Position numbers and translations under genes: made by a program. Below, piece after piece: positions 1-10,280 of a DNA stretch of 58,053 nucleotides. The stretch comes from Pelagibius sp. (GTDB taxonomy: Bacteria > Pseudomonadota > Alphaproteobacteria > Kiloniellales > Kiloniellaceae), in the NCBI GenBank assembly GCA_028280305.1, contig JANQMC010000100.1:1-58053 (forward strand), given 5' to 3'. Each line of letters opens with the position of its first letter. Position 1 is the first letter of the stretch. Under the pieces are notes generated by a model. It had not been told where the DNA came from. It saw only the letters and a list, made by a program, of their open reading frames with translations, and ran no database searches.

Positions 1-1446
<1,446 letters not shown>

Positions 1447-1510
1447 AGGCGCGCAGGACCCTGATGAATCCAGGGGCGGCGCCGGGAACAGCCTGTCGCC
1501 CGGGTCGCCA

Positions 1511-2629
1511 TCACACCCTCATCGGCATCAGCACATAAAGCGCGCTGGGATCGGCCACTTCGCGGACGATGGTCGGCGAAGCGGGGTCGGCCATGGTGAA
1601 CTGCGCCGCGTCGCCTTCGATCTGCTGAGCGATATCCAGGAGATAGCGGGAATTGAAGCCTATTTCGATGCCCGAGCCGTCGTAGTCGATTTCCAGTTCC
1701 TCGACCGCGGTGCCGTTTTCCGGGCTGTTGGCGGAAAGCGTCAGGGCGCCCTTGTCGACGGCCATCTTCACCGCACGGCTCTTCTCGGTGGAAATGGTCG
1801 AAACCCGGTCCACCGCGTCGGCGAAGGTCTTGCAGTCGACCTCCAGCACCTTGTCGTTGCCCGCGGGGATCACCCGCTCGTAGTCCGGGAAGGTGCCGTC
1901 GATCAGCTTGGAGGTCAGCACCGTCGAGGCGAAGGCGAAGCGGATCTTGGTTTCCGAGAGAGCGATCTCGACGGGATCGTCGATCCCCTCGACCAGCCGC
2001 CGCAGCTCGCCCACCGTCTTGCGGGGCACGATGACGCCCGGCATGTCCTTGGCCGCATCCGGCAGGGGCATCTCGACCCGCGCCAGGCGATGGCCGTCGG
2101 TGGCCACGGCGCGCAGCACCGAAAGCTCGTTGCTCGCCGCGGCATGCAGGAAGATGCCGTTGAGATAGTAACGGGTTTCCTCCGTGGAGATGGCAAAGCG
2201 CGTGCGGTCGATCAGGGTTTTCAGTTCGCTCGCCTGCAAGGTGAATCCCTGCGGCAGGTCTTCGCCCGACGTCGCCGGGAAATCCTCCTTGGGCAGGGTC
2301 GCCAGGGTGAACACGGAACGGCCGGCCTGCAGCGTCAGGCGCGAGTCGTCGCCGCCGGCTTCAATCGATACCTGGGCGCCCTCGGGCAGCTTGCGGACGA
2401 TATCGTAGAGCGTATGGGCCGGTGCCGTGGTGGCGCCCGGCTGGGCAACCTCGGCACCCAGCTTGTCGATCACGGTGAGGTCCATGTCGGTAGCGGTCAG
2501 CGATAACGCATCCCCCTCCGCCTCAATCAGAACGTTGGAGAGGATGGGAATGGTGTTGCGGCGCTCGACAACGCTTTGAACATGGGTCAAAGACTTGAGG
2601 AGCGCGGCGCGTTCAATGGTCAGCTTCAT
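1511..2629 (-). CDS. dnaN: DNA polymerase III sliding clamp (beta subunit)
   Basis: The beta clamp is a ring-shaped homodimer that tethers DNA polymerase III to its template. The 372-residue product begins MKLTIERAALLKSLTHVQSV and ends YVLMPMRV, the typical beta C terminus, whose last residues line the pocket for clamp-binding motifs. Length fits the family (about 366-375), with three repeated domains. The start ATG is the one giving the canonical first strand. It is separated from dnaA by a 354-base gap and from recF by 64 bases. Confidence 0.97.
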   Translation of the reverse strand: MKLTIERAALLKSLTHVQSVVERRNTIPILSNVLIEAEGDALSLTATDMDLTVIDKLGAEVAQPGATTAPAHTLYDIVRKLPEGAQVSIEAGGDDSRLTLQAGRSVFTLATLPKEDFPATSGEDLPQGFTLQASELKTLIDRTRFAISTEETRYYLNGIFLHAAASNELSVLRAVATDGHRLARVEMPLPDAAKDMPGVIVPRKTVGELRRLVEGIDDPVEIALSETKIRFAFASTVLTSKLIDGTFPDYERVIPAGNDKVLEVDCKTFADAVDRVSTISTEKSRAVKMAVDKGALTLSANSPENGTAVEELEIDYDGSGIEIGFNSRYLLDIAQQIEGDAAQFTMADPASPTIVREVADPSALYVLMPMRV

Positions 2630-2983
2630 GACGGTGTGCGAGGCCTTCGGGCGTTGGTGGTGATCATAAATCTCGGTGCTTCTTCCAGATGCTTTTCAGC
2701 CTTTGATGCGGAGCCCTGGGATCGAAGCTCGCGCGGCCCCAATCCCCTGTCCTGCGCCAGCTCTCGACAGGGAAAATCGGGCCCATCAGCACCGCCTGCG
2801 AAGGTGCCGAAACGCATCCCCGCAGCGCGGTTGCGAAGTATAGCATGGAAGCCCGGAAACGTAAGCTTTAAGCGCAGTTGGCCGGTCTCGGCCATCCCCT
2901 CCGCCGGGGCCGGCGAAGGGGGCCGCTAAGCGACTCTTTTGGCTGGCTTTTCCGCCCCTGAAAGGGCCTGCCAGCCGGGCCCG
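2630..2983. other. dnaA-dnaN intergenic region
   Basis: This 354-base gap lies between the dnaA stop and the dnaN start. I find no 9-base DnaA box, no tRNA and no convincing gene. An 89-codon minus-strand reading at 2626-2895 ends in a TGA overlapping the dnaN ATG, but its composition is low-quality and it resembles no family I know. A C/G-rich imperfect inverted repeat lies near 2896-2930, just after the dnaA stop region, and could be a weak dnaA terminator. dnaN probably has its own promoter here, but I cannot point to one. Confidence 0.5.
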
Positions 2984-4471
2984 TCAGGCCTCCAGCATGC
3001 GCCGCAGCAATTCGACGTCTTCGGCGAAGCCGGAATCGGTTGCTTTCAGTTCCTCGACCTTGCGCACCGCGTGCATCACGGTGGTGTGGTCGCGGCCCCC
3101 GAACTTGCGGCCGATTTCCGGCAGGGAGCGGGAGGTCAACTGCTTCGACAGATACATGGCGACCTGCCGGGGCCGGGCCACCGCCCGGGCGCGGCGCGCC
3201 GAGTGCATGTCGGCAACGCGCACGTTGAAGTGGGCCGAGACCCGCTTCTGAATCTCTTCGATGGTCACCCGCCGGTCGTTGGCGCGCAGCAGGTCGTGCA
3301 GCACCTCCTGGGTGTTCTCCAGAGTGATCGGCCGGCCCACCAGCGTGCCGTGGGCGACGATGCGGTTCAGCGCGCCCTCAAGCTCCCGCACGTTGGAGGT
3401 AATCTTGTGCGCCAGGAACTCCAGCACCTTGATCGGAATGTCGATCGACGCCTGCTCGGCGCGCGCCTGCAGGATGCCGAGACGCAACTCGTAGGTCGTC
3501 GGGTGGATGTCGGCGACAAGCCCCCAGCCGAGACGCGAGCGCATGCGCTCCTCAACGCCTTCAAGATCACTCGGACTCTTGTCGGCGGAGATCACCACCT
3601 GGCGGTTCTGATCGACCAGCGCATTGAAGGTATGGAAGAACTCTTCCTGCGTCGCTTCGCGGCCGCCGATGAACTGCACATCGTCGATCATCAACACGTC
3701 GACGGAACGGAACTGTTCCTTGAACGCCATCGTGTCTTTCGTTCGCAGCGCGCGCACGAACTGGTACATGAACTTCTCGGCAGAGAGATAGATGATGCGA
3801 CGTTCGGGAGACTGCTTCTTGATGTGCAGACCGATCGCGTGCATCAGGTGAGTCTTGCCGAGACCGACACCACCATAGAGGAACAACGGATTGAACGGCG
3901 CCGTCGGCGCCTCTGCAATGCGTCGTGCGGCAGCATAGGCAAGCTCGTTCGGCTTGCCGACAACGAAGTTTTCAAACGTCAGACGTGGATCCAAGGAAGC
4001 AGAGATCCTTTCGCGCGCGGCAGCAGCAGAGTCGCTGTCGTGTGACTTTACCGCTGCGGATTTAACAGCATTATGCGCGACCTTTGACGCCAAAGCACCT
4101 GCTGCTTTGCCGGCGGTAACGCCGCTGTCTTCATCATCGTGCTGCGTCGTCGTCGAAGCACCGAGAAGCGCGTCGCCTGCACCGGGTTTCGGCGTAGGCC
4201 GCGCCGGCGGCTGCACGACAATTTCGATTCCGGCGATGGAGGGATCTTCTTCCGACCACAACGCATCAAGTCGCGCGGCGTAATTGCTCGCAACCCAATC
4301 GCGCATGAAACGCGTCGGCACAGCCAAACGAAGTTTGCCGTTACGCGCGCCGGCCAGTGTCAAAGGAGTCAACCAGGAACGGTATGCCGCTTCACCCACC
4401 TCGGCACGCAAGCGTCCGCGAACGCGCGACCATTGTTCAATGACAGTTGCTTCGCCGTCACCAGAACTCAT
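2984..4471 (-). CDS. dnaA: Chromosomal replication initiator DnaA
   Basis: DnaA is the AAA+ ATPase that binds and melts oriC. The 495-residue protein shows domain I ([12 protein letters not shown], with YRSWLTPL), a variable low-complexity linker with an Ala/Lys/Ser-rich stretch, domain III with Walker [17 protein letters not shown] and Walker [11 protein letters not shown], and domain IV with the signature [19 protein letters not shown]. The ATG at 4471 is preceded by AGAGGTAG, a good ribosome site. The linker (about residues 90-160) is longer than in E. coli, as is common in alphaproteobacteria. Upstream lies a 562-base gap and then rpsT in the same direction. Confidence 0.98.
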   Translation of the reverse strand: MSSGDGEATVIEQWSRVRGRLRAEVGEAAYRSWLTPLTLAGARNGKLRLAVPTRFMRDWVASNYAARLDALWSEEDPSIAGIEIVVQPPARPTPKPGAGDALLGASTTTQHDDEDSGVTAGKAAGALASKVAHNAVKSAAVKSHDSDSAAAARERISASLDPRLTFENFVVGKPNELAYAAARRIAEAPTAPFNPLFLYGGVGLGKTHLMHAIGLHIKKQSPERRIIYLSAEKFMYQFVRALRTKDTMAFKEQFRSVDVLMIDDVQFIGGREATQEEFFHTFNALVDQNRQVVISADKSPSDLEGVEERMRSRLGWGLVADIHPTTYELRLGILQARAEQASIDIPIKVLEFLAHKITSNVRELEGALNRIVAHGTLVGRPITLENTQEVLHDLLRANDRRVTIEEIQKRVSAHFNVRVADMHSARRARAVARPRQVAMYLSKQLTSRSLPEIGRKFGGRDHTTVMHAVRKVEELKATDSGFAEDVELLRRMLEA

Positions 4472-4961
4472 CTACCTCTTCCCCCCAACAGCATGGTGCT
4501 CAGCAAACAGGATTCAGCGACACACTGGACCGAGAGGTAATTCGGCGCGGCAGCACAAGCATCGTCCATAACGTGGTCAGCAACCTCGTTTGCTTTTAGT
4601 AGTTCAAGGTATCGGCTTGGAAGCGGCCCCAAGAGCCAGGCGGGTCGAGAAAAAACAATCTGCTTTCAGAGAAGCGCACACCCTTACCGCACCTGCAGTT
4701 TTCTCAATAATTGGTTTTGGGAATTACTTGCTAGGCGCGAATTATTACTTTGCTTTTTCCTAAATTTTCTTACTCAGAACCCCCAAGCGCGATACAGTTA
4801 ATGTACGCGCAAAGACTTCGGGTGACAAGCGGATCGAATGGAGAACGACACTTTTTTTACAGGCAAGGCGCATCTGCAACACTGCGCGGGATGCGCCGCG
4901 GAATCAAAAGATGCGGCAAACACGCGGAACGCAAAAACAAAAACCGGACTCCGCAAACACG

Positions 4962-4992
4962 AAAACCGCGCCCTCATATTCTGAAGGCGCGG
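4962..4992 (-). terminator. Probable intrinsic terminator of rpsT
   Basis: Read on the minus strand, CCGCGCC and GGCGCGG pair over 7 bp around a 13-base loop, and the hairpin is followed by TTTTCGTGTTT. It lies about 40 bases past the rpsT stop. T-rich sequence also flanks the other side (4997-5003), so it may work in both directions. Confidence 0.6.
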
Positions 4993-5006
4993 CCTTGTTT
5001 TTTGTT

Positions 5007-5022
5007 CCCGGACTTGTCCGGG
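5007..5022. repeat. Short palindrome CCCGGACTTGTCCGGG
   Basis: A perfect 7-bp inverted repeat with a 2-base centre lies just after the rpsT stop. Its core, GGACTTGTCC, resembles the hairpin units of the dispersed palindromic element at 13653-13767, which also carry a CTTGT loop. It could be a degenerate copy of that family or simply a second transcript-end hairpin. Confidence 0.4.
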
Positions 5023-5033
5023 AGTGCGGCGGT

Positions 5034-5297
5034 TCAGCCGATCGCTTTGACGCGCGCGGAGAGACGCGACAGCTTGCGGGCGACGGTGTTCTTGTGCAGC
5101 ACGCCGCCGCGAACGCCGCGATGCATTTCCGGCTGCGCCGCGCGCAGCGCCGTCTGGGCCGCGTCTTTGTCGCCGCTGGAAATCGCCAGCTCCACAGCCT
5201 TCACAAAGGTGCGGATGCGGCTGACCCGCCGGCGGTTGATTTCCGTCCGGCGGCCGTTACGGCGGATACGCTTCTTGGCCGACTTATGATGTGCCAT
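5034..5297 (-). CDS. rpsT: 30S ribosomal protein S20
   Basis: S20 is a primary 16S rRNA-binding protein of the small subunit. The 87-residue, strongly basic product starts [14 protein letters not shown] and has the family's three-helix pattern with [16 protein letters not shown] and the C-terminal [14 protein letters not shown]. Length and sequence are standard. It has its own promoter about 180 bases upstream (5478-5506) and a hairpin terminator downstream, so it is likely monocistronic, with a long 5' leader. S20 in other bacteria represses its own translation; whether this leader does so cannot be judged from the sequence. Confidence 0.97.
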   Translation of the reverse strand: MAHHKSAKKRIRRNGRRTEINRRRVSRIRTFVKAVELAISSGDKDAAQTALRAAQPEMHRGVRGGVLHKNTVARKLSRLSARVKAIG

Positions 5298-5477
5298 GGC
5301 TTTGTATTACGTTCTCAGTCTGCCTGTGTAACCGGGCTGGAAGAGCCGCATAGCTTGCAGCGGGCTTCGGCAGCGGGATCACACCGGGTTCATATGGTTA
5401 GCGCCCCTTTCGAAGCTCAGCCACCCTGGCTCGACACCTGAGTGCGTGCTTCTGGTCCGGGACACCGGGAAGGCGGG

Positions 5478-5506
5478 GTTATAGACCCCCGCCCCGGCCT
5501 CGTCAA
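5478..5506 (-). promoter_or_regulatory. Sigma-70-type promoter for rpsT
   Basis: On the minus strand, TTGACG (5506-5501) and TATAAC (5483-5478) are separated by exactly 17 bases, a strong match to the housekeeping consensus. Transcription would start near 5471, giving a leader of about 174 nt before the rpsT ATG. The site lies between the enoyl-CoA hydratase stop and rpsT, both on the same strand. Confidence 0.7.
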
Positions 5507-5537
5507 GCCGCATCAGCGGGCTATTTTCCAGCAAAAA

Positions 5538-6314
5538 TCAGCGGTTTTTCCAGGCCGGCGCCCGCTTCTCCGCGAAGGCCGCCATGCCCTCTTTCTGGTC
5601 GTCCAGCGCAAAGGTGGCGTGAAACAGGCGGCGCTCGAATTTCACGCCCTCGGCCAGGGTCGTCTCATAGGCCCGGTTGACGGCTTCCTTGGCCATCAGC
5701 ACCACCGGCTGGGACAGCCCGGCAATCTTGCGCGCGGCCTTCATCGCCTCTTCCTGCAGCTCGGCCGCCGGCACCACCCGGGCGACCAGCCCGGCCCGCT
5801 CGGCCTCTTCGGCATCCATCATGCGACCGGTCAGGCAGAGTTCCATTGCCTTCGACTTGCCGACGAAACGGGTCAGGCGCTGGGTGCCGCCGGAGCCGGG
5901 AATGGTGCCGATGGTAATCTCCGGCTGGCCGAACTTCGCCGTGTCGGCGGCCAGGATGAAGTCGCACATCATGGCAATCTCGCAACCGCCGCCCAGGGCA
6001 TAACCGGCCACCGCGGCGATCACCGGCTTGCGGGTCTGGGACAGACGCTCCCAGCCTTTTGTGATGAAGTCCTCGCCGTAGGCTTCCTGAAAGGTCTTGT
6101 CCTTCATCTCCTTGATGTCGGCGCCGGCGGCGAACGCCTTCTCCGATCCGGTCACCAGGATGCAGCCGATTGAGTCGTCGCTTTCCAGATCGTCCAGAGC
6201 GGCGCCGAGATCGTCGATCAACGCCGCGCAAAGCGCGTTCAGGGCCTTGGGCCTGTTGAGGGTGATCACCCCGACGCCGTCTTGCTTCTCAAGGATGATG
6301 TTCTCGTAGGTCAT
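5538..6314 (-). CDS. Enoyl-CoA hydratase / crotonase
   Basis: This enzyme adds water across the 2,3 double bond of enoyl-CoA in beta-oxidation. The 258-residue product has the crotonase core: the CoA-binding, oxyanion-hole region [10 protein letters not shown], then [15 protein letters not shown] and [17 protein letters not shown], which carry the two catalytic glutamates, and the C-terminal [13 protein letters not shown] tail ([14 protein letters not shown]). I chose the ATG at 6314 because it gives the usual MTYENIILE start and follows AAAGGACCGAGG; a frame extension to 6359 adds residues unlike the family. Neighbours are rpsT and a small exported protein. Short-chain enoyl-CoA hydratase is most likely, but crotonases are diverse and the exact substrate is inferred. 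Confidence 0.92.
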   Translation of the reverse strand: MTYENIILEKQDGVGVITLNRPKALNALCAALIDDLGAALDDLESDDSIGCILVTGSEKAFAAGADIKEMKDKTFQEAYGEDFITKGWERLSQTRKPVIAAVAGYALGGGCEIAMMCDFILAADTAKFGQPEITIGTIPGSGGTQRLTRFVGKSKAMELCLTGRMMDAEEAERAGLVARVVPAAELQEEAMKAARKIAGLSQPVVLMAKEAVNRAYETTLAEGVKFERRLFHATFALDDQKEGMAAFAEKRAPAWKNR

Positions 6315-6377
6315 CGGCCTCGGTCCTTTCATGAGGGAGCCGCGGAGCGGCCGCGGCATATCGGTTGTTGGGATCGG

Positions 6378-6773
6378 TTACTGGGGAAAGAGCCGGAACT
6401 GTACGGTCACCAGGCCGGCGGCCTCGGTCAGGGTCAGCTCCAGGCGCTCGCCCTCTCTCAGGTAGCCACCGCTCCGGTCACGCTGCCAGCCCAACTGGGG
6501 CAGGGTGGTGTCATAAAAAAAAGCAACCGCATCGGGGGCAACCGCACCGGCGGCATAAGCCTCGACGATGCGCCCGCCCGGCTTGTCGAAAATCAGTCCC
6601 CTGTCCGGCATCTCCGCGAGGCCCGGCATCAGCGGCAGATCGGCGACGCCGCCGACAAATCCGTCGGAATCCTGGGCGCCAGAATCTTGGGCGCCAGCGG
6701 GCAAGCCCAAGCCGATCCAGAGTAAGGCGGCGAACAAAACGGCAAAGCGGCGGGAGCACCTGAAACTGACCAT
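6378..6773 (-). CDS. Small exported protein of unknown function
   Basis: I do not recognise this 131-residue protein. From the ATG at 6773 it has a clear signal peptide (basic FRCSRRF, hydrophobic AVLFAALLWIGLGLP, cleavage near AGAQ), then a mature domain of about 100 residues with RIVEAYAAG and FYDTTLPQLGWQ, and a C-terminal beta-like tail ending VTVQFRLFPQ. The pattern of an alternating strand, FY..TLPQLGW and GERLELTLTE suggests a small alpha/beta fold resembling proteins that pair periplasmic amphipathic strands, but I assign no function. An alternative ATG at 6836 lies one base after the mutM stop and would add 21 residues before the signal sequence; coupling to mutM would favour it, the signal peptide favours 6773. 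Confidence 0.7.
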   Translation of the reverse strand: MVSFRCSRRFAVLFAALLWIGLGLPAGAQDSGAQDSDGFVGGVADLPLMPGLAEMPDRGLIFDKPGGRIVEAYAAGAVAPDAVAFFYDTTLPQLGWQRDRSGGYLREGERLELTLTEAAGLVTVQFRLFPQ

Positions 6774-6837
6774 GCGGTTGTCTACCCCAGCGCCCGCAGC
6801 GGGCGCAATAGCCCCGGCGTCCGGACCCTTCATCATT

Positions 6838-7692
6838 TCAACGCTGACGGCGAGGGCAGAAAAAGGTCGAGCGGCCGCTCTGCACCAGCCGGGCAACGCC
6901 GCCGGAGGTGGCAGGATCGCAGTCGCAGCCCGGACAACCTTCACCCTCGCGGCCATAGACGGCCCATTCATGTTGAAAGTATCCCAGCTCGCCGTCGGCC
7001 TGCACGTAATCGCGCAGCGAGGATCCGCCGGCCTCGATCGCACGGGTCAGAACCTGCCGCACCGCGCCCGCCAGACGCTCGGCCCGGCCGCCCTGCACCG
7101 TATAGGCCTGGCGGCGCGGCGACAGCCCGGCCAGGAACAACGCCTCGCAGACATATATATTGCCGAGGCCGGCGACCACCCGCTGGTCCAGCAGGGCCGC
7201 CTTGATGGGCGACCGCTTTCCTTTCAATGCCGCAGCGAGAGCCGGGCCATTGAAATCGTTGCCCAGCGGCTCGGGACCCAGGTCCTTCAACAGCGGATGG
7301 CTGTCCGCAGCGGAGTCGGCAAAGAGGTCCATGACGCCGAAGCGGCGGGCGTCGTTGAAGCGCACCTCGGTCCCCTGGTCCGTGGTGAAGACGACATGGT
7401 CATGGCGATCCAGCGGTGCCGGCGGCTCTCTATCCGATGCCTCATGGATCATCATGCGTCCGGACATGCCGAGATGGCAGAGCAGCACCTGCCCGTCATC
7501 CAGATGCAGCAGCATGTATTTGGCGCGGCGGCGAATACGCTCGACCTTCCGCCCGGTCAGCCGCGCGGCGAAGTTCTCCGGAAAGGGAAAACGCAGATTA
7601 GGGCGGCGCTGCTGCACCTGGGCCAGGCGGCGGCCTTCCAGCCTGGGGCGCAGGCCGCGCACAACGGTTTCGACTTCCGGCAGTTCAGGCAT
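6838..7692 (-). CDS. mutM: Formamidopyrimidine-DNA glycosylase
   Basis: MutM (Fpg) removes 8-oxoguanine and other oxidised purines and cuts the resulting abasic site. The 284-residue protein begins [14 protein letters not shown], supplying the catalytic Pro and Glu after Met removal, and has the lysine in [10 protein letters not shown], the helix-two-turn-helix NIYVCEALF, and a C-terminal zinc finger. The finger is odd: it reads CPGCDC ... FFCPRRQR, so the last of the four expected cysteines (normally CPRCQR) is arginine, encoded CGT. An extra cysteine two residues after the first pair might compensate. The gene is divergent from ubiE and heads a minus-strand group with the small exported protein and the hydratase. 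Confidence 0.95.
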   Translation of the reverse strand: MPELPEVETVVRGLRPRLEGRRLAQVQQRRPNLRFPFPENFAARLTGRKVERIRRRAKYMLLHLDDGQVLLCHLGMSGRMMIHEASDREPPAPLDRHDHVVFTTDQGTEVRFNDARRFGVMDLFADSAADSHPLLKDLGPEPLGNDFNGPALAAALKGKRSPIKAALLDQRVVAGLGNIYVCEALFLAGLSPRRQAYTVQGGRAERLAGAVRQVLTRAIEAGGSSLRDYVQADGELGYFQHEWAVYGREGEGCPGCDCDPATSGGVARLVQSGRSTFFCPRRQR

Positions 7693-7795
7693 CGGGCAAA
7701 AAATTATCCAGAAACGAGGCCAAGAAAGAGAACTGTGGCGAATTGCCCCTTAACGGGGCGCAGGGCCAGAGTAGCGCGGCGGCGTCCTGCGCGCT

Positions 7796-8632
7796 ATGGT
7801 CCGCGCGATGAACAGCAGCCCCGATTCCGACAAACACCATTACGACAACCTCCGTGGCGGCAGTGAAAACGCCGGGCGGACGCATTTCGGCTTTCGCGAT
7901 GTCGCGGAGGATGAAAAGGCGCCCCTGGTCCAGGGACTCTTTCAGTCCGTCGCCGGGCGCTACGATCTGATGAACGACCTGATGTCCGGCGGCATCCATC
8001 GGCTCTGGAAGGCATCGATGATCGACTGGCTGGACCCGCGCCCCGGAATCCGGCTGCTCGACACCGCCGGCGGCACCGGTGACATCGCGCTCAGGGTGAT
8101 GGAGCGGCTCGAAAAGCGGGATGTGGTTGCAGACAACGCCAGCAGGATCATGGTCTGCGACCTGACGCCGGGCATGCTGGCCGTCGGCCGCGGCCGCGCG
8201 TTGGATCAGGGTGTCTTTAAAGGCATCGACTGGGTCTGCGGCGATGCGGAGCGGCTGCCGCTGCCGGATTCCTCCGTCACCGCCTATACCATTGCCTTCG
8301 GTCTGAGAAACGTCACCCATATAGAGCGCGCGCTCAGCGAGGCGCGCCGGGTCCTGAAACCGGGCGGACGGTTTCTCTGTCTGGAGTTCAGCCGCGTGGT
8401 GGTGCCGCTGTTTGCCGATCTCTACGACCGCTACTCCTTCAGCGTGCTGCCGGCCATGGGCGCGGCCATCGCCGGTGACCGTGAAGCCTATGTCTATCTG
8501 GCTGAATCGATCCGCCGCTTTCCGCCGCAGGATGAACTGGCCGGCAAGATGTCGGCCGCCGGCCTGCAACAGGTCCGCTACCGCAACCTTTCCGGCGGGA
8601 TCGCCGCCATCCATTCCGGCTGGCGGATCTAA
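7796..8632 (+). CDS. ubiE: Ubiquinone/menaquinone C-methyltransferase UbiE
   Basis: UbiE is the SAM-dependent methyltransferase that adds the ring C-methyl group in ubiquinone synthesis. The 278-residue protein has HFGFRDV, VAGRYDLMNDLMSGGIHRLW, the SAM-binding motif LLDTAGGTGDIAL, the acidic AERLPLPDSSVTAYTIAFGLRN and a C terminus with SGGIAAIHSGWRI, all diagnostic. Two starts are possible: ATG at 7796 or the ATG at 7808; neither has a strong ribosome site. It is followed after 19 bases by ubiB, and the two are probably an operon with coaBC and dut. Confidence 0.96.
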   Translation: MVRAMNSSPDSDKHHYDNLRGGSENAGRTHFGFRDVAEDEKAPLVQGLFQSVAGRYDLMNDLMSGGIHRLWKASMIDWLDPRPGIRLLDTAGGTGDIALRVMERLEKRDVVADNASRIMVCDLTPGMLAVGRGRALDQGVFKGIDWVCGDAERLPLPDSSVTAYTIAFGLRNVTHIERALSEARRVLKPGGRFLCLEFSRVVVPLFADLYDRYSFSVLPAMGAAIAGDREAYVYLAESIRRFPPQDELAGKMSAAGLQQVRYRNLSGGIAAIHSGWRI

Positions 8633-8651
8633 GGCGGGTCTACTTCAAAAG

Positions 8652-10214
8652 ATGCTACGCACCCTTCGGTCCCTCCTGCGCTTTCAGCGCATCGTCCGCA
8701 CTTTGGCCCGTCACGACGCCCTGGCGCCGCTGGAGGAAATTCAGATCGCCCCCGGGCTGGTGTGGATCGCCCGGCGCTTTTCCCGCCGCCAGGCGGAGGG
8801 GCGGCCGGGCCAGAAGCTCGCCCGCGCCCTGGCCGAAATGGGCCCCAGCTTCATCAAACTCGGCCAGGCGCTGTCGACCCGCGCCGATCTGGTCGGCGAA
8901 AGGGTGGCCCAGGACCTCGCCGAACTGCAGGACAGCTTGGCGCCCTTCGACGCGGAGCTGGCCCGTGCCACCATTGAGGAAGAGCTTGGCCAGCCGCTGG
9001 GAGCGCTCTTTGTCAGCTTCGAAGACAAACCGATCTCCGCCGCCTCCATCGCTCAGGTCCATCTGGCAACGGTCAAGGCCGAGGGGCAGGAACCGGAGAG
9101 CGGCGAGGGCCTGCCGGTCGCGGTGAAAGTACTGCGCCCCGGCATTGAAAAGGCTTTCGAGCGCGACCTGGAGTTCTTTTATTGGGTAGCGGAATGGGCG
9201 CTGAGGGCACAGCCCAAACTGCAGCGCTTCAAACCGCTCGATGTGGTCCAGGTCTTCGAGACCACGGTTCGTCTGGAGATGGATCTGCGCATGGAAGGGG
9301 CGGCGGCCTCGGAACTGGCGGAAAACTTCGACGGCGACGAAACCTATAGCGTACCGGCCATCGACTGGCGGCGCTCGTCGCGGCGCGTGCTCACCATGTC
9401 GCGGGTCAGCGGCATTCCCCTGGACGACCGCGAAGCCCTGCTCGCCGAAGGCCACGACCTGCAGGAGGTGCTGTCGAAAGCCGCCGGCATCTTCTTCAAT
9501 CAGGTGTTCCGCGACGGCTTCTTTCATGGCGACCAGCATCCGGGAAACATGTTCGTCGACCGCGACGGCAACATTCTGGCGGTCGACTTCGGCATCATGG
9601 GGCGGCTGGACTGGCGGACCCGCCGCAATCTCGCGGATATGCTGATCGCGACGCTGCAGGGCGATTACCATCGTCTGGCCCAGGTCTATATGGAGGCCGG
9701 TTATCTGCCGCAGCGCCACGCCCTGGACGTTTTCGCCCAGGCGCTGCGTTCGGTCTGCGAGCCGATCGCCGGGCGGCCGCTGAACGAAATCTCCTTCGCC
9801 AAGCTGCTGGCCCAGTTGCTGCGCCTCACCGAATCCTTCGAACTGCCGGTACAGCCGCAGTTGCTGCTGCTGCAGAAAAACATGCTGATGGCCGAGGGCG
9901 TCAGCCGCTCGCTCGATCCCTCCTTGAACATCTGGACCCTGGCGGAGCCCTTGATCGACGCCTGGATGCGCGAGAACCGCGGCCCCGAGGCGCGGCTGCG
10001 CGAAACCGTTGATGACGTGCTTCATACCCTGCGCCGCCTGCCCGCCCTGGCCGACAATCTGGACCGGGCAACGGAGGAGCTGGCGGCCGGGCGCATCGGC
10101 CTGCATCCCGACACCCTCAGACGCATCTCCCAGCGCCAGGCCAGCGCCTTTGCCCGCTGGGCCCTGATCATCGCCGTCGGCGCCCTGGTTCTCGCTGCCG
10201 CCGCGGCCTTTTAG
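8652..10214 (+). CDS. ubiB: Ubiquinone biosynthesis protein kinase-like UbiB
   Basis: UbiB belongs to the ABC1/ADCK family of atypical kinases needed for ubiquinone assembly. The 520-residue product has the family KxGQ element in FIKLGQALSTRADL, the alanine-rich ASIAQVHLA, HGDQHPGNMF and VDFGIMGRL (metal-binding DFG), and a C-terminal hydrophobic anchor WALIIAVGALVLAAAAAF. The ATG at 8652 gives the standard MLRTLRSLLRFQRIV start; the frame is open much further upstream inside ubiE, but that part translates to nonsense. It sits 19 bases after ubiE. Confidence 0.95.
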   Translation: MLRTLRSLLRFQRIVRTLARHDALAPLEEIQIAPGLVWIARRFSRRQAEGRPGQKLARALAEMGPSFIKLGQALSTRADLVGERVAQDLAELQDSLAPFDAELARATIEEELGQPLGALFVSFEDKPISAASIAQVHLATVKAEGQEPESGEGLPVAVKVLRPGIEKAFERDLEFFYWVAEWALRAQPKLQRFKPLDVVQVFETTVRLEMDLRMEGAAASELAENFDGDETYSVPAIDWRRSSRRVLTMSRVSGIPLDDREALLAEGHDLQEVLSKAAGIFFNQVFRDGFFHGDQHPGNMFVDRDGNILAVDFGIMGRLDWRTRRNLADMLIATLQGDYHRLAQVYMEAGYLPQRHALDVFAQALRSVCEPIAGRPLNEISFAKLLAQLLRLTESFELPVQPQLLLLQKNMLMAEGVSRSLDPSLNIWTLAEPLIDAWMRENRGPEARLRETVDDVLHTLRRLPALADNLDRATEELAAGRIGLHPDTLRRISQRQASAFARWALIIAVGALVLAAAAAF

Positions 10215-10280
10215 GCCTCCTTCTGCCCCTCATCTTGCAAGGATGGGCGCGAAGGCCTACCTTATCTACAACACATCACC

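Larger units (their letters stand above)
4472..5033. other. dnaA-rpsT intergenic region with AT-rich tract
   Basis: This 562-base region upstream of dnaA holds an AT-rich stretch at about 4697-4778 (about one third GC by hand count), rich in T-runs, against a GC-rich background. That is the composition expected of a DNA-unwinding element or promoter region. However, I find no match to the TTATCCACA DnaA box better than six of nine positions on either strand. GANTC methylation sites occur about three times, near the chance rate. The rpsT terminator is at the right edge. It must contain the dnaA promoter; I could not choose one with confidence. Confidence 0.5.

Noticed and set aside
2626..2895. 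89-codon minus-strand reading frame between dnaA and dnaN, ending in a TGA that overlaps the dnaN ATG
   Set aside because: The product is low-complexity (Ala/Gly/Arg/Pro-rich), resembles no family, and has no good ribosome site; likely chance in GC-rich DNA.
7704..7712. DnaA-box-like TTATCCAGA (8 of 9 positions) between mutM and ubiE
   Set aside because: A single site with no others clustered nearby; expected by chance in a window this size.
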